From: Pedobacter cryoconitis
Lineage (GTDB): Bacteria > Bacteroidota > Bacteroidia > Sphingobacteriales > Sphingobacteriaceae
Length of the DNA: 64,000 nucleotides
Reading direction: 5' to 3'
Assembly (NCBI RefSeq): GCF_001590605.1
Contig: NZ_CP014504.1
Span: 1,054,001 to 1,118,000, forward strand
The notes beneath the pieces were generated by a model. The model did no database searches, had not been told where the DNA came from, and saw only the letters and a list, made by a program, of their open reading frames with translations. The translations under genes were made by a program, and so were the position numbers. Of this stretch, positions 35,633 to 42,794 are shown piece after piece (position 1 is the stretch's first letter; each line of letters opens with the position of its first letter).

Positions 35633-36292
35633 TTATAATTTCCCTTTTCTCTTCTTTAACCGTTTGGCTTCTTTTTTAACTTCTGCCGCTTCCTTTGCCG
35701 TCTTTTTAGCTGCCGACTCGACTTCTGCTAGAGTAAGTTGTTGGGCTTCCAACTGCTTGGTTTTCTTTTCTATCCCTTTGGGATCTCGATAGTACAACGT
35801 ATCAGCTTTATAAGCTATGTTTGGTACCATCTGCCGTACTATTCTAAACTTAATATCATTGTCTTTCATCCTACCATTGTCATTCCAGAGATAAACGCAG
35901 AGACCTATTGAAACTGCTGATAATGCAAAAAGGACTAACCCTCCAATCATAAAACCTTTGGTTTTGTCTTCAAAGCGGTGAAGTAGTTTGACCCGCATCT
36001 CTTTAGGGAAGTTTTTGAAAAGTACTTCCTGCTTCTTGATACTCGCCTCACTGCTCAACATCAACTTTTGCGTAGCAATGATCTGCTGGCTGATTTCTTC
36101 CTGTATAGGGGCAGTTTTGTCCTGTTCAGCGTTTTTGATGATCAGCTCTTTTAACTCGTCAAGCTGACCGCTATAATCTTTAACATACATAAGTTTAGCT
36201 AATATTTCTTCGGCACTGCTCATTCTTTCCCCTAATTTAATGGTGAGTTCCTGATTGTCCTGTAACTGTTCCTGTATTTCCTGTGTGTTCAT
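35633..36292 (-). CDS. Mobilization accessory protein, coiled coil with one membrane helix
   Basis: 219 aa. A long amphipathic N-terminal part (1-110) is followed by one membrane helix around residues 113-133 (GFMIGGLVLFALSAVSIGLCVYLW) and a Lys-rich coiled C-terminus (VKKEAKRLKKRKGKL). It overlaps the relaxase gene by 4 bases (ATGA), as in other Bacteroidota mob operons. It probably anchors the relaxosome to the membrane or coupling protein. No enzymatic motif. Confidence 0.65.
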   Translation of the reverse strand: MNTQEIQEQLQDNQELTIKLGERMSSAEEILAKLMYVKDYSGQLDELKELIIKNAEQDKTAPIQEEISQQIIATQKLMLSSEASIKKQEVLFKNFPKEMRVKLLHRFEDKTKGFMIGGLVLFALSAVSIGLCVYLWNDNGRMKDNDIKFRIVRQMVPNIAYKADTLYYRDPKGIEKKTKQLEAQQLTLAEVESAAKKTAKEAAEVKKEAKRLKKRKGKL

Positions 36293-37278
36293 CGGCTTAT
36301 TCCGTTAGATTGTTCCTGATCTGTTTGCTGTCCGGTCTTCTTCTTTTTCTTCTTCCGGTAAATTTTGGCATCGTCCTGATCGCCTGATTGAGCTGGTGCA
36401 AATTCCGGGCTTAGCAAGATTTCCAGTAAATTTTTACCCCCGCTAAAGACAGGCTGACTGTCGTGCTGGTAATTTGTCCTTAGTACTTCCCTGATCTGGT
36501 GCGCTACAGAAGGACTGTTCTCTATACAGGCAATACGCTGTTGCTCCCTTTGCTGATTGAAATTGAGTTGTGCATTTAAATTGCAATAGCTGAATGTCCT
36601 ATCAATAGCGGAGCCTTTCATCTTGAATCCGTCTTTCTCAAAAGATATGCCCTGTACTTCATTTGTACCGCTCCTCATTTTAAAGTCAATCTGTATGCCT
36701 TTAGCCTGCAAATTGCTTTCTAATCCTTTCCAGCTGACAGACTGTTTGAGCGCTGATTTAATGGCATCGAATAATTCATATCTTGATTTCTCCTTTCCTG
36801 TTAATGCGTGACGGTTTACCTGTTCTTTACCTTTTCCTAAATGGTAGCCGTGTTTTAGGGTTATTTCTTTACAGGCTTTGATGTTCTGCCCGTAACTATT
36901 GTTATCAGAAATGGTATTGCCCTTGTTGTCTACCCGATTGTAAATGATGTGCATGTGCGGGTTTTTCCCATCATGATGCCTGACCATCACATATTGGGTA
37001 TTGCGGATATTCATTTTCTCCATGTACTCCTTTGCCCGCTCTACCATGATTTGATCGCTCAACTTGGGCAGGTCCTCATTGCTCCAGCTTAAAACCAGAT
37101 GTCCCACGGCTTTACCTAATCCCGGTCTTGTTTTCCTTTGCTGGTTAAGATCCTGGGTAATTAAATAAGCATTTTGCATCCGCACACCGTTGGCATCCAA
37201 GATTACAGCATCTTTCTTGTCAACGACATAACGGACACAACCGCCAAAGCTTTTTCCTGTAATGGGCTTACCGATCAT
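36289..37278 (-). CDS. Relaxase/mobilization nuclease (MobA/VirD2-like)
   Basis: 329 aa. The N-terminal segment GGCVRYVVDKKDA carries a candidate catalytic Tyr17. The metal-binding three-His motif is RHHDGKNPHMHIIYNRVD (H101/H102, H108, H110). These place it in the MobP-type relaxase family that nicks oriT and pilots single-stranded DNA. It overlaps the upstream MobC gene by 11 bases. The C-terminus is a low-complexity Lys-rich stretch. It would mobilize the island with the help of another element's secretion system. Confidence 0.9.
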   Translation of the reverse strand: MIGKPITGKSFGGCVRYVVDKKDAVILDANGVRMQNAYLITQDLNQQRKTRPGLGKAVGHLVLSWSNEDLPKLSDQIMVERAKEYMEKMNIRNTQYVMVRHHDGKNPHMHIIYNRVDNKGNTISDNNSYGQNIKACKEITLKHGYHLGKGKEQVNRHALTGKEKSRYELFDAIKSALKQSVSWKGLESNLQAKGIQIDFKMRSGTNEVQGISFEKDGFKMKGSAIDRTFSYCNLNAQLNFNQQREQQRIACIENSPSVAHQIREVLRTNYQHDSQPVFSGGKNLLEILLSPEFAPAQSGDQDDAKIYRKKKKKKTGQQTDQEQSNGISR

Positions 37279-37708
37279 GTTTAGTAATTTTTAGCATCAC
37301 TTCTTCTACCTGTGTGAGCATCATCCGGCACTTGGCGGATAAGGACAATAGTCCTTCAACGTGAGCCAAATGGGTAAGCTGGTTCAGGTTGTTGGCAAGC
37401 CCTGCCAATAATCTATACCATCCACTTTCCTCTGTAGAAAAGCGGGGCACTATGCCTGCACTTTTTGCCGCCCTTCTAAACCACTCGCTGGGTTTTACAC
37501 CTGCCCTTTTAGATTTGTCCTCGATCAGTAACCGCTCGGTAGGGGTCAACCTGATCATCAGGATTTCACTTCTTTTGATCCCTTTCTTTGGTCTGCCGGG
37601 CAACCGTTTTTTTACAGGCTTTTTATTTTCATCTTTGACTTGCATCCCATTTTCTCCTTTCTCATTTTTCAATGTGACCATCGGGAGCCAACCGAAATTT
37701 TTCCCCAA
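37268..37708 (-). CDS. MobC-like relaxosome protein
   Basis: Up to 146 aa. The conserved part runs from GRPKKGIKRSEILMIRLTPTE through SEWFRRAAKSAGIVPR and LAGLANNLNQLTHLAH, the ribbon-helix-helix/MobC pattern. The true start may be an internal Met (MVTLKN or MQVKDEN), because the first codons lie in an inverted repeat likely belonging to oriT. It binds oriT DNA and helps the relaxase. First gene of the mob operon. Confidence 0.8.
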   Translation of the reverse strand: MGKNFGWLPMVTLKNEKGENGMQVKDENKKPVKKRLPGRPKKGIKRSEILMIRLTPTERLLIEDKSKRAGVKPSEWFRRAAKSAGIVPRFSTEESGWYRLLAGLANNLNQLTHLAHVEGLLSLSAKCRMMLTQVEEVMLKITKHDR

Positions 37709-37744
37709 AAGGGAAAAATCGAGTGTTTTTGTATAGCAAAAACA
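37697..37744. other. Candidate oriT region with two inverted repeats
   Basis: ATTTTTCCC/GGGAAAAAT (37697-37705 with 37711-37719, 5-base loop) and TGTTTTTG/CAAAAACA (37724-37731 with 37737-37744, 5-base loop) lie at and just upstream of the mobC start, the usual place of oriT. A nick site cannot be assigned by eye. Confidence 0.45.
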
Positions 37745-37849
37745 TTAACTCGCTCCCTCATTTTCTCCAATTTGTACCGTTATAGAACTTCGTCAGAAGT
37801 TCTGCAATCGGGGCAGGAATTTGGTTTCTTCCCGCTGGTTTCAGCCAAT

Positions 37850-38143
37850 TTAATTCTGTCCATCTTCGTTCAATAGCCATATTGAACTGGCATGGGTCGG
37901 GTGGTAGGATGGCTCATAAATGATATACCCGAAATCAATTAAATCCTTCAAACATTTGTGATAGGTGGCAATGGACTTAATACGGGAGAAACGCATGAGC
38001 CTGCTCCGGCTAACCCGTGTAGCTGCTCCCGGTGAATGATCAGTGCGGAAATAAAATACCACCATCAACAGACTCAAATGGGAAGGCAACAGACGGTGAT
38101 CGTCTGCTGCTCTTTTCATAAAAGTGGTGGGCGGGTAATTCAT
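37850..38143 (-). CDS. Small winged-helix-like protein of the mobile element
   Basis: 97 aa. The order LLPSHLSLLMVVFYF ... RVSRSRLMRFSRIKSIATYHKCLKDLIDFGYIIYEPSYH has the helix-turn-helix-wing order of small DNA-binding proteins found in Bacteroidota mobilizable elements. It overlaps the preceding HTH gene by 4 bases. It probably regulates excision or replication of the island; the exact role is unknown. Confidence 0.6.
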   Translation of the reverse strand: MNYPPTTFMKRAADDHRLLPSHLSLLMVVFYFRTDHSPGAATRVSRSRLMRFSRIKSIATYHKCLKDLIDFGYIIYEPSYHPTHASSIWLLNEDGQN

Positions 38144-38418
38144 ACCGCACCTCCTTCCTCTGGGCTGTCCCCAAGCATATGATTAAGATCTTCAGATTTG
38201 TAGTACATCGTTCCCCCGACCTTTTTAAAATGAAGTGTGCCATTGATACGAAGGTTCTGCAATGTTCCCGGTGAGATACTTAATATCTTTCTGACTTCGG
38301 CACTTTTTAGCCAGGTCTTTGCAAATGGCTGTTGTGGCTGTAGTACTTCTTTAAGTTCTGCGATCAGTTCTGATTTAAAAAATTTTAAATCTTCCGGGGT
38401 GATAATGTCAATATTCAT
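38140..38418 (-). CDS. Excisionase-like helix-turn-helix protein
   Basis: 92 aa with a MerR/excisionase-type HTH (HTH_17): WLKSAEVRKILSISPGTLQNLRINGTL followed by FKKVGGTMYYKSEDL. This recognition helix plus wing pattern is typical of Xis-like proteins in Bacteroidota integrative elements. It overlaps the downstream winged-helix gene by 4 bases. It would direct the integrase towards excision. Confidence 0.75.
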   Translation of the reverse strand: MNIDIITPEDLKFFKSELIAELKEVLQPQQPFAKTWLKSAEVRKILSISPGTLQNLRINGTLHFKKVGGTMYYKSEDLNHMLGDSPEEGGAV

Positions 38419-38748
38419 AAGATCATATTCAGGTGAAACAATAGGTATAACTGAATAGCTGTGTATCTGATCAGCTATATCGCTGTAGGCATGGCTATAC
38501 AGTTAGGTACTGTTTTCAAAGAAGCGGTGATCTTGAAATCGGGCGAATGTGGTCTTTTTTGGATTCATCTGTTTGCATTTTGATATGACTCAAAGGAACA
38601 GGATTGACCAACATGTTCATGACCCTTCAAAAAACGAGGGTAACGGGATTAGAAGAGATATTAATGTAAGGCATAGTTAAGCCATTATCTACCAAATAGA
38701 TACAAATAGTATGGCGATGAAGAAAAAGGAAGGGGAATGAGACGCTAA
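38419..38748. other. Gene-free stretch with imperfect inverted repeat
   Basis: This 330-base region is upstream of the excisionase-like gene. At 38448-38459 and 38494-38505 the 12-bp arms TAACTGAATAGC and GCTATACAGTTA match at 11 of 12 positions, and smaller ATAGCT/AGCTAT arms nest inside. It is a possible control or recombination site. Nothing else identified. Confidence 0.4.
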
Positions 38749-39324
38749 TTAAGCTCTCTTTTTTGCGGGCATGATTTTAAAGAGCTTTTTGTTTGCTGGA
38801 ACGGGTGCGTGTTTCACACTTGATGGGTTGTTATTGTCGGCAGGGAAGTACCTTTTCAAGGTGCTCAACTTAATTTCCTCATGATCTTCTGTGAAGTAAT
38901 TGTTAATCATTTTCATCCAGACAGCCTGTGTTCTGGAAAATAACAACTCCTTGCCATCGTCCAATTTTAGGTCTTGCAGTTGCAGCAACAGGTCAACCAG
39001 AACTAAATAACTATCGGGATGAAGATTGATTTTATCAGTGGTTTCTTTCGATTTATACATTTTTACTTCCTCGTCACGCTCCATCAATTTATTGGTCAGT
39101 CTGTGGTTTTCCATTTGCAAGCGTACATTAATGGCCTTTTCAGTTTCATGGGAGTTCCATTTGTCAACAGAGAGCAGAAAATGAGTAAGACTTCTTAAAT
39201 GCTCGATTTCCTGCTGATCCCGTACGTGGTTTTTACTTTCATAAATATCTTTCTCCACCAGTGTCTTTAAGCGGGTTTCGATCAGGCTCCAAAACCTCTT
39301 AAAAAAAATACTCTTCCTTGCCAT
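38749..39324 (-). CDS. Hypothetical mobile-element protein, C-terminal part of a frameshifted gene
   Basis: This 191-aa, helix-rich, charged protein has no membrane segment (LKTLVEKDIYESKNHVRDQ; RTQAVWMKMINNYFTEDHEEIKLSTLKRYFP). No function recognised, though similar proteins occur in Bacteroidota conjugative elements. Its start overlaps the end of the next upstream frame (39299-39517) within an 8-T run. Removing one T would fuse the two frames (GKEEYFFKRFWSLIE), giving about 258 aa. The first residues of this frame (MARKSIFF) therefore may not be real. Confidence 0.55.
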   Translation of the reverse strand: MARKSIFFKRFWSLIETRLKTLVEKDIYESKNHVRDQQEIEHLRSLTHFLLSVDKWNSHETEKAINVRLQMENHRLTNKLMERDEEVKMYKSKETTDKINLHPDSYLVLVDLLLQLQDLKLDDGKELLFSRTQAVWMKMINNYFTEDHEEIKLSTLKRYFPADNNNPSSVKHAPVPANKKLFKIMPAKKRA

Positions 39325-39517
39325 CTGTATTTTTGCCCAAATAATATTTCAGATGATGGTTGTAAAATTCTGCCCATCTACTGGCATCAATGGCGAAGAT
39401 TCTTAAAAAGAAATGCTTTAAAAAGCTCTTTTTATTCCAATGCAAGTAATTGCCAATGTCTAATTTATTCTTAGAGAAATCAAAAGTGTCTCGTGGTCGG
39501 AAATAGTCTAAACTCAT
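39299..39517 (-). CDS. N-terminal part of the frameshifted mobile-element gene
   Basis: 72 aa (MSLDYFRPRDTFDFSKNKLD ... GKEEYFF) ending in TAA inside an 8-base T homopolymer at 39301-39308 (A-run on the plus strand). A 7-T run would continue into the 38749-39324 frame. The shift could be real decay, transcriptional slippage, or a sequencing error. Confidence 0.5.
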   Translation of the reverse strand: MSLDYFRPRDTFDFSKNKLDIGNYLHWNKKSFLKHFFLRIFAIDASRWAEFYNHHLKYYLGKNTDGKEEYFF

Positions 39518-39591
39518 AGGATGTGATTATATCCAAATATAACCAAAACCCTTGGTGATATTCCTTAAAGTTGTGGGAGGTTTAATTAGAG

Positions 39592-39969
39592 TTAAAGACT
39601 ATCTGTAATGTATTTCGCCCGTTCTGCAAGTACAATTTTCAGCCATTGCCTCATAATGTTCCTTCCGGTGGTTAAAGAGGTTTCGCATGATGCCGGATTA
39701 GCATCATAATTATATTGCATGGCCTGATCAAAGGTATCCAGATAACGTTCTTCGAGTTCCCTGTTTACTTCATAATGGGATAATTCCACCTCTAAAAATT
39801 GAAGAAAAAACAGCGTGCCCCAGCGATTATTGTTACTGGGGCTACTATAGTATTCAGGCAGGGATACCTGATTGATGAACTGCTGTACAAAATATTCTGG
39901 ATTGATCTGGTAGATCGAACACAGGGTCTCAAAGTCTTCTGACAAGGTAATGTGAATAGTGGTTTCCAT
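39592..39969 (-). CDS. Hypothetical protein with a repeated ~50-residue mobile-element domain
   Basis: 125 aa. The segment EDFETLCSIYQINPEYFVQQFINQVSL followed by WGTLFFLQFLE matches the pattern of two segments in the 40114-40740 protein (acidic-F-x3-C-x2-Y...F...FI..VS). The rest is helical. No known function. Such proteins occur in runs upstream of mob genes in Bacteroidota elements. Confidence 0.55.
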   Translation of the reverse strand: METTIHITLSEDFETLCSIYQINPEYFVQQFINQVSLPEYYSSPSNNNRWGTLFFLQFLEVELSHYEVNRELEERYLDTFDQAMQYNYDANPASCETSLTTGRNIMRQWLKIVLAERAKYITDSL

Positions 39970-39980
39970 AGGGCATAGGT

Positions 39981-40169
39981 TTAATTGGGGTTCATGGTCT
40001 GATAATGTATGTGGTAAAAATCCCGAAGCGTGTCTACCTTTCTTTTAATGTCACGGATAATGTAAACTTCCAGACGGAGTTCTTCCAGCCGGTCGTAGAA
40101 ATCAATCTCCCAATCAGTCAATTCTATCCTGATATGTGGATTTCTGCCAAGACCATTGGCGATTTTCAA
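39981..40169 (-). CDS. Out-of-frame tail of the 40114-40740 gene
   Basis: This frame continues the 40114-40740 gene if one T is added at the 10-T run (40169-40178), which gives a junction reading FFFLKIANGLGRNPHIRIELTDW. The tail LTDWEIDFYDRLEELRLEVYIIRDIKRK is a plausible helical C-terminus, so the two frames probably form one gene. Confidence 0.4.
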   Translation of the reverse strand: MKIANGLGRNPHIRIELTDWEIDFYDRLEELRLEVYIIRDIKRKVDTLRDFYHIHYQTMNPN

Positions 40170-40740
40170 AAAAAAAAGTATTGACGAAATTGGAGTATCC
40201 TTTTAGTCCAAAACCTACGTCGGCATCCGCTACAGAGATATAGCCCATGAAATATTCCAGAAATTCTTTTGGATAACAGTCATATACCTCACAAAGCACA
40301 CAAAAGTCCTTACTTAATTTTAAGGCAGAATAGTCATCAAGATAGATCATATCAGATGGCGTATATAGGCGCTCCATTGCATCAAAGATGTTCTCCACAA
40401 AACAGCGGGTGTAACTGCGTTTGGTAGTGGTTTTCCATCCTCTTCGTTTCATATGGGCAAGGAGTTCAATTTGTCCCATATTACGCAAAAATAGTTCCCT
40501 GCATTTCCTCATTCCTGTACTGAGGATACGGGGCTTTTTCTTCCTTCTGTAACAGAAGATCAGGCAGTGGCAAGCCTCTGAAAATCCCTCATGATAGGTA
40601 TTGTTGATAATGTCATAGACTGTTACATGATCAATAAACACCTGCAAGACCTCTGCCACATCCATTTTATATAAACTACAGGCTACTTTAAATTCCATCG
40701 GAATAAGGATGAGTTCATTTTTCTTCTGTCTCATTACCAT
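40114..40740 (-). CDS. Hypothetical protein with two copies of the repeated domain
   Basis: 208 aa as read. The N-terminal copy (MEFKVACSLYKMDVAEVLQVFIDHVTV) and C-terminal copy (KDFCVLCEVYDCYPKEFLEYFMGYISVADADVG) share spacing with the single copy in the 39592-39969 protein. The last 15 residues after the 10-T run look out of frame. The true C-terminus is probably encoded by 39981-40169. Function unknown. Confidence 0.5.
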   Translation of the reverse strand: MVMRQKKNELILIPMEFKVACSLYKMDVAEVLQVFIDHVTVYDIINNTYHEGFSEACHCLIFCYRRKKKPRILSTGMRKCRELFLRNMGQIELLAHMKRRGWKTTTKRSYTRCFVENIFDAMERLYTPSDMIYLDDYSALKLSKDFCVLCEVYDCYPKEFLEYFMGYISVADADVGFGLKGYSNFVNTFFFENRQWSWQKSTYQDRID

Positions 40741-40761
40741 AAATTTAAAATCAACAATGTA

Positions 40762-41055
40762 TTATTTGGTCTGCATCTTGGTATAGAGGTAGCTGGCATC
40801 TAAAAACTCCATAAACTGGGTATAAAAGCACAGCATATCTTTGATGGTTTCTTCGTTGGCATATTGTGAAGACTGGATTACCCATCCTTTATACAATTCC
40901 CAAAAATTCTCCCTTGTTTCGTGGATAGGGAAATCGTGAAAGAAATAATCCATAGTTTCAAAAGGATCCTTAATCTCCCGTGCTTGCAGGCGGGTCGGCT
41001 GGTAATTCAGCTCTTTCATTATCTTCTTCCTTTTCATGGCTTTAGGCTTCATCAA
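40762..41055 (-). CDS. Small hypothetical protein, Lys-rich N-terminus
   Basis: 97 aa, overlapping the HEPN gene end by 14 bases, so probably translationally coupled. The N-terminus is basic (MMKPKAMKRKKIMKE). The rest is helical and aromatic-rich (FETMDYFFHDFPIHETRENFWELY). An internal Met at residue 14 is also a possible start. No family recognised. Confidence 0.5.
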   Translation of the reverse strand: MMKPKAMKRKKIMKELNYQPTRLQAREIKDPFETMDYFFHDFPIHETRENFWELYKGWVIQSSQYANEETIKDMLCFYTQFMEFLDASYLYTKMQTK

Positions 41056-41944
41056 TTTTTAATTCACTTTCCCCTTTTAGCTCTTTGTATACAAGGGCTT
41101 CATGCTCTAATTCTTCAATTTTAGCAAGGCACATCTCTTTAACAAGGTCTACAAATGCAGATACACGGTTATACAGATGATTGGCATCCTGCGCACTAAC
41201 TTTAAAACCTTCACCGTAACGTGAGCCGGAATAACTTTTCATTAAGAGGTTAAAGAGTCTTTCATCTTCGGGATTGCCTGATAAAAATGTTTGTAGTGGT
41301 TTTTCAGAAAATGCGGTGCATAATCGCAGCATGCGTAACAAGTTATGCACTTCTGTTCGGTAGGCAATATGTACCCTGACCACCAAAATACAGCACTGTT
41401 CAACAACTTGGTGTAGCATAAAAGTGGATACATTATAATCCTCTTTAGACAGGCATTCCCCTGCACCACGTAAAAATCCTTCGGCAAGGGGCATGCGATG
41501 GTGATAATGTTTTTGTGCTTTTTTTGCAGATTGAGTGGGAATGAACTTTTCCATGAAATCAAAATTGCCCATACCGTCACGACTATATAACAACTGTCCG
41601 GTAGTATAAACGGTCATGAAAAATCGGTTATTGGCTTTAATTGCAGCCAAAATACTTTCCTGACCTTGACAGATGATCCCAATCCTGCCATGTTGATAGT
41701 AAGTATTGGAAAATTCCTGTACCTCGTGATCAATACGGGTGGCAGTTTCTGTTACCATCAGTAAACTATAGTTGCTGTAATGGCTGTTTTGGTGATCTTT
41801 AAAACAGCCTGTAGTTTCCGTTAATACTTTGGTTTTGGCAAAACAGAAAAGCTGTAGGGGTTGAAACTTGTCGACCAGGCTTTGGACAAATCTTTTGAAG
41901 TAGCCCGTTTGGTGATCTGTTGCTGAAAGAATGTGCATTTCCAT
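41042..41944 (-). CDS. HEPN-domain protein with MNT-like N-terminal half
   Basis: 300 aa. The first 130 residues resemble a degenerate nucleotidyltransferase half (QPLQLFCFAKTKVL, SNYSLLMVTE). The second half has the HEPN pattern AEGFLRGAGECLSKEDYNVSTFMLHQVVEQCCILVV...YRTEVHNLLRML. Proteins of this make-up are common in Bacteroidota conjugative and mobilizable elements and may be RNases or regulators. It is divergent from an XRE regulator, 128 bases apart, with a TTTTTGATTT/AAATCAAAAA hairpin (41954-41977) at its 5' end. Confidence 0.7.
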   Translation of the reverse strand: MEMHILSATDHQTGYFKRFVQSLVDKFQPLQLFCFAKTKVLTETTGCFKDHQNSHYSNYSLLMVTETATRIDHEVQEFSNTYYQHGRIGIICQGQESILAAIKANNRFFMTVYTTGQLLYSRDGMGNFDFMEKFIPTQSAKKAQKHYHHRMPLAEGFLRGAGECLSKEDYNVSTFMLHQVVEQCCILVVRVHIAYRTEVHNLLRMLRLCTAFSEKPLQTFLSGNPEDERLFNLLMKSYSGSRYGEGFKVSAQDANHLYNRVSAFVDLVKEMCLAKIEELEHEALVYKELKGESELKIDEA

Positions 41945-42000
41945 ATCAGTTGGTTTTTGATTTATTTAAATCAAAAATGCCGGGTAACACTGCTGTGATC

Positions 42001-42067
42001 TACTAATTTCACTGGTGGTTTACTAAAAAATCTTGGTAGTTTACTATCGTAAAAATCATTATATTTG
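42001..42067 (+). promoter_or_regulatory. XRE promoter with iterated TACTA sites
   Basis: TATATTTG (42060-42067) fits TAnnTTTG and ends 5 bases before the ATG at 42073. Upstream, TACTA occurs at 42001, 42021 and 42042, at 20-21 bp steps (the last two within GGT(A/G)GTTTACTA). This would put repeated repressor half-sites on one face of the helix. Confidence 0.45.
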
Positions 42068-42072
42068 TTATT

Positions 42073-42465
42073 ATGGAAACACCTACTAAATCTAGCAAAA
42101 TGCACTTAGGCCGAAAGATCAGAGGAATACGGGAACTTCGGAATATAAAACAAGATTATTTGGCTACTCAACTTGGTGTGAGCCAACAGACGATTTCAAA
42201 TATTGAGCAGAGCGAAGAAGTAGAAGAAACTACCTTAGATAAAATTGCGAAGGTCTTAGGGATTTCAGTTGAGGGGATCAAAAATTTCACGGAAGAGGCT
42301 GTAGTCAATTTTTTTAATACATTCAACGATACTAGTGCATTTAATAATCATTGCACCTTCAACCCATTAGATAAATTAATGGAAGTCGTTGAGGAAAATA
42401 AACAACTATATGAACGCTTACTTGCAAGTGAGCGTGAAAAAATTGAGTTGCTGAAAAAATCATAA
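42073..42465 (+). CDS. XRE-family (Cro/CI-type) HTH regulator
   Basis: 130 aa. Residues 12-70 form the HTH (IRGIRELRNIKQDYLATQLGVSQQTISNIEQ, then LDKIAKVLGISVEGI). The C-terminus is a coiled coil (LMEVVEENKQLYERLLASE) likely used for dimerisation. It is the only plus-strand gene in this half of the island and divergent from the HEPN operon, which it probably represses along with itself through the TACTA sites. Confidence 0.88.
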   Translation: METPTKSSKMHLGRKIRGIRELRNIKQDYLATQLGVSQQTISNIEQSEEVEETTLDKIAKVLGISVEGIKNFTEEAVVNFFNTFNDTSAFNNHCTFNPLDKLMEVVEENKQLYERLLASEREKIELLKKS

Positions 42466-42475
42466 GCAAAAAAAA

Positions 42476-42501
42476 GTGGCATGATCAGGTGACCATGCCG
42501 C
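42476..42501. terminator. Weak hairpin between XRE and integrase 3' exon
   Basis: GGCATG/CATGCC arms (42478-42483, 42494-42499), extended by one G-C pair beyond a mismatch, with an A-run on the left. It lies between convergent genes. Confidence 0.4.
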
Positions 42502-42567
42502 TTATCTAAATTAACGCTCTCCACATAAAGACGTTTGATAAAGGGAAATATTGTGTACCCTATAAAA

Positions 42568-42794
42568 TTACGCTGCCTCTGATTTATTTTTCAGTACTTC
42601 CATATCTTCACCCACCTTGTTATCCATGATCTTGGCATAAATCTGCGTAGTTTTTATGCTGGTATGCCCAAGCATCTTACTTACGCTTTCAATTGGGATA
42701 CCATTTGCCATAGTTACGGTGGTAGCAAAAGCAACTCTGGCAACCTTGAACGTTAGATGTTTTTCTACTGCGCTTAAATCTGCAACCTCTTTCA
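42568..42794 (-). CDS. Tyrosine integrase, 3' exon (after group II intron)
   Basis: This is the C-terminal 75 residues of the integrase, carrying KHLTFKVARVAFATT, LGHTSIKTTQIYAKI with the nucleophilic Tyr, and KNKSEAA at the end. It has no start of its own. Joined to 45299-46289 after removal of the intron, the reading frame is continuous: NAY + L + KEVADLSAVEKHLTF, 405 aa in all. The box II motif is atypical: K where His is usual (KVAR for HxxR) and V-A where H-T is usual. Activity is therefore uncertain. Confidence 0.85.
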
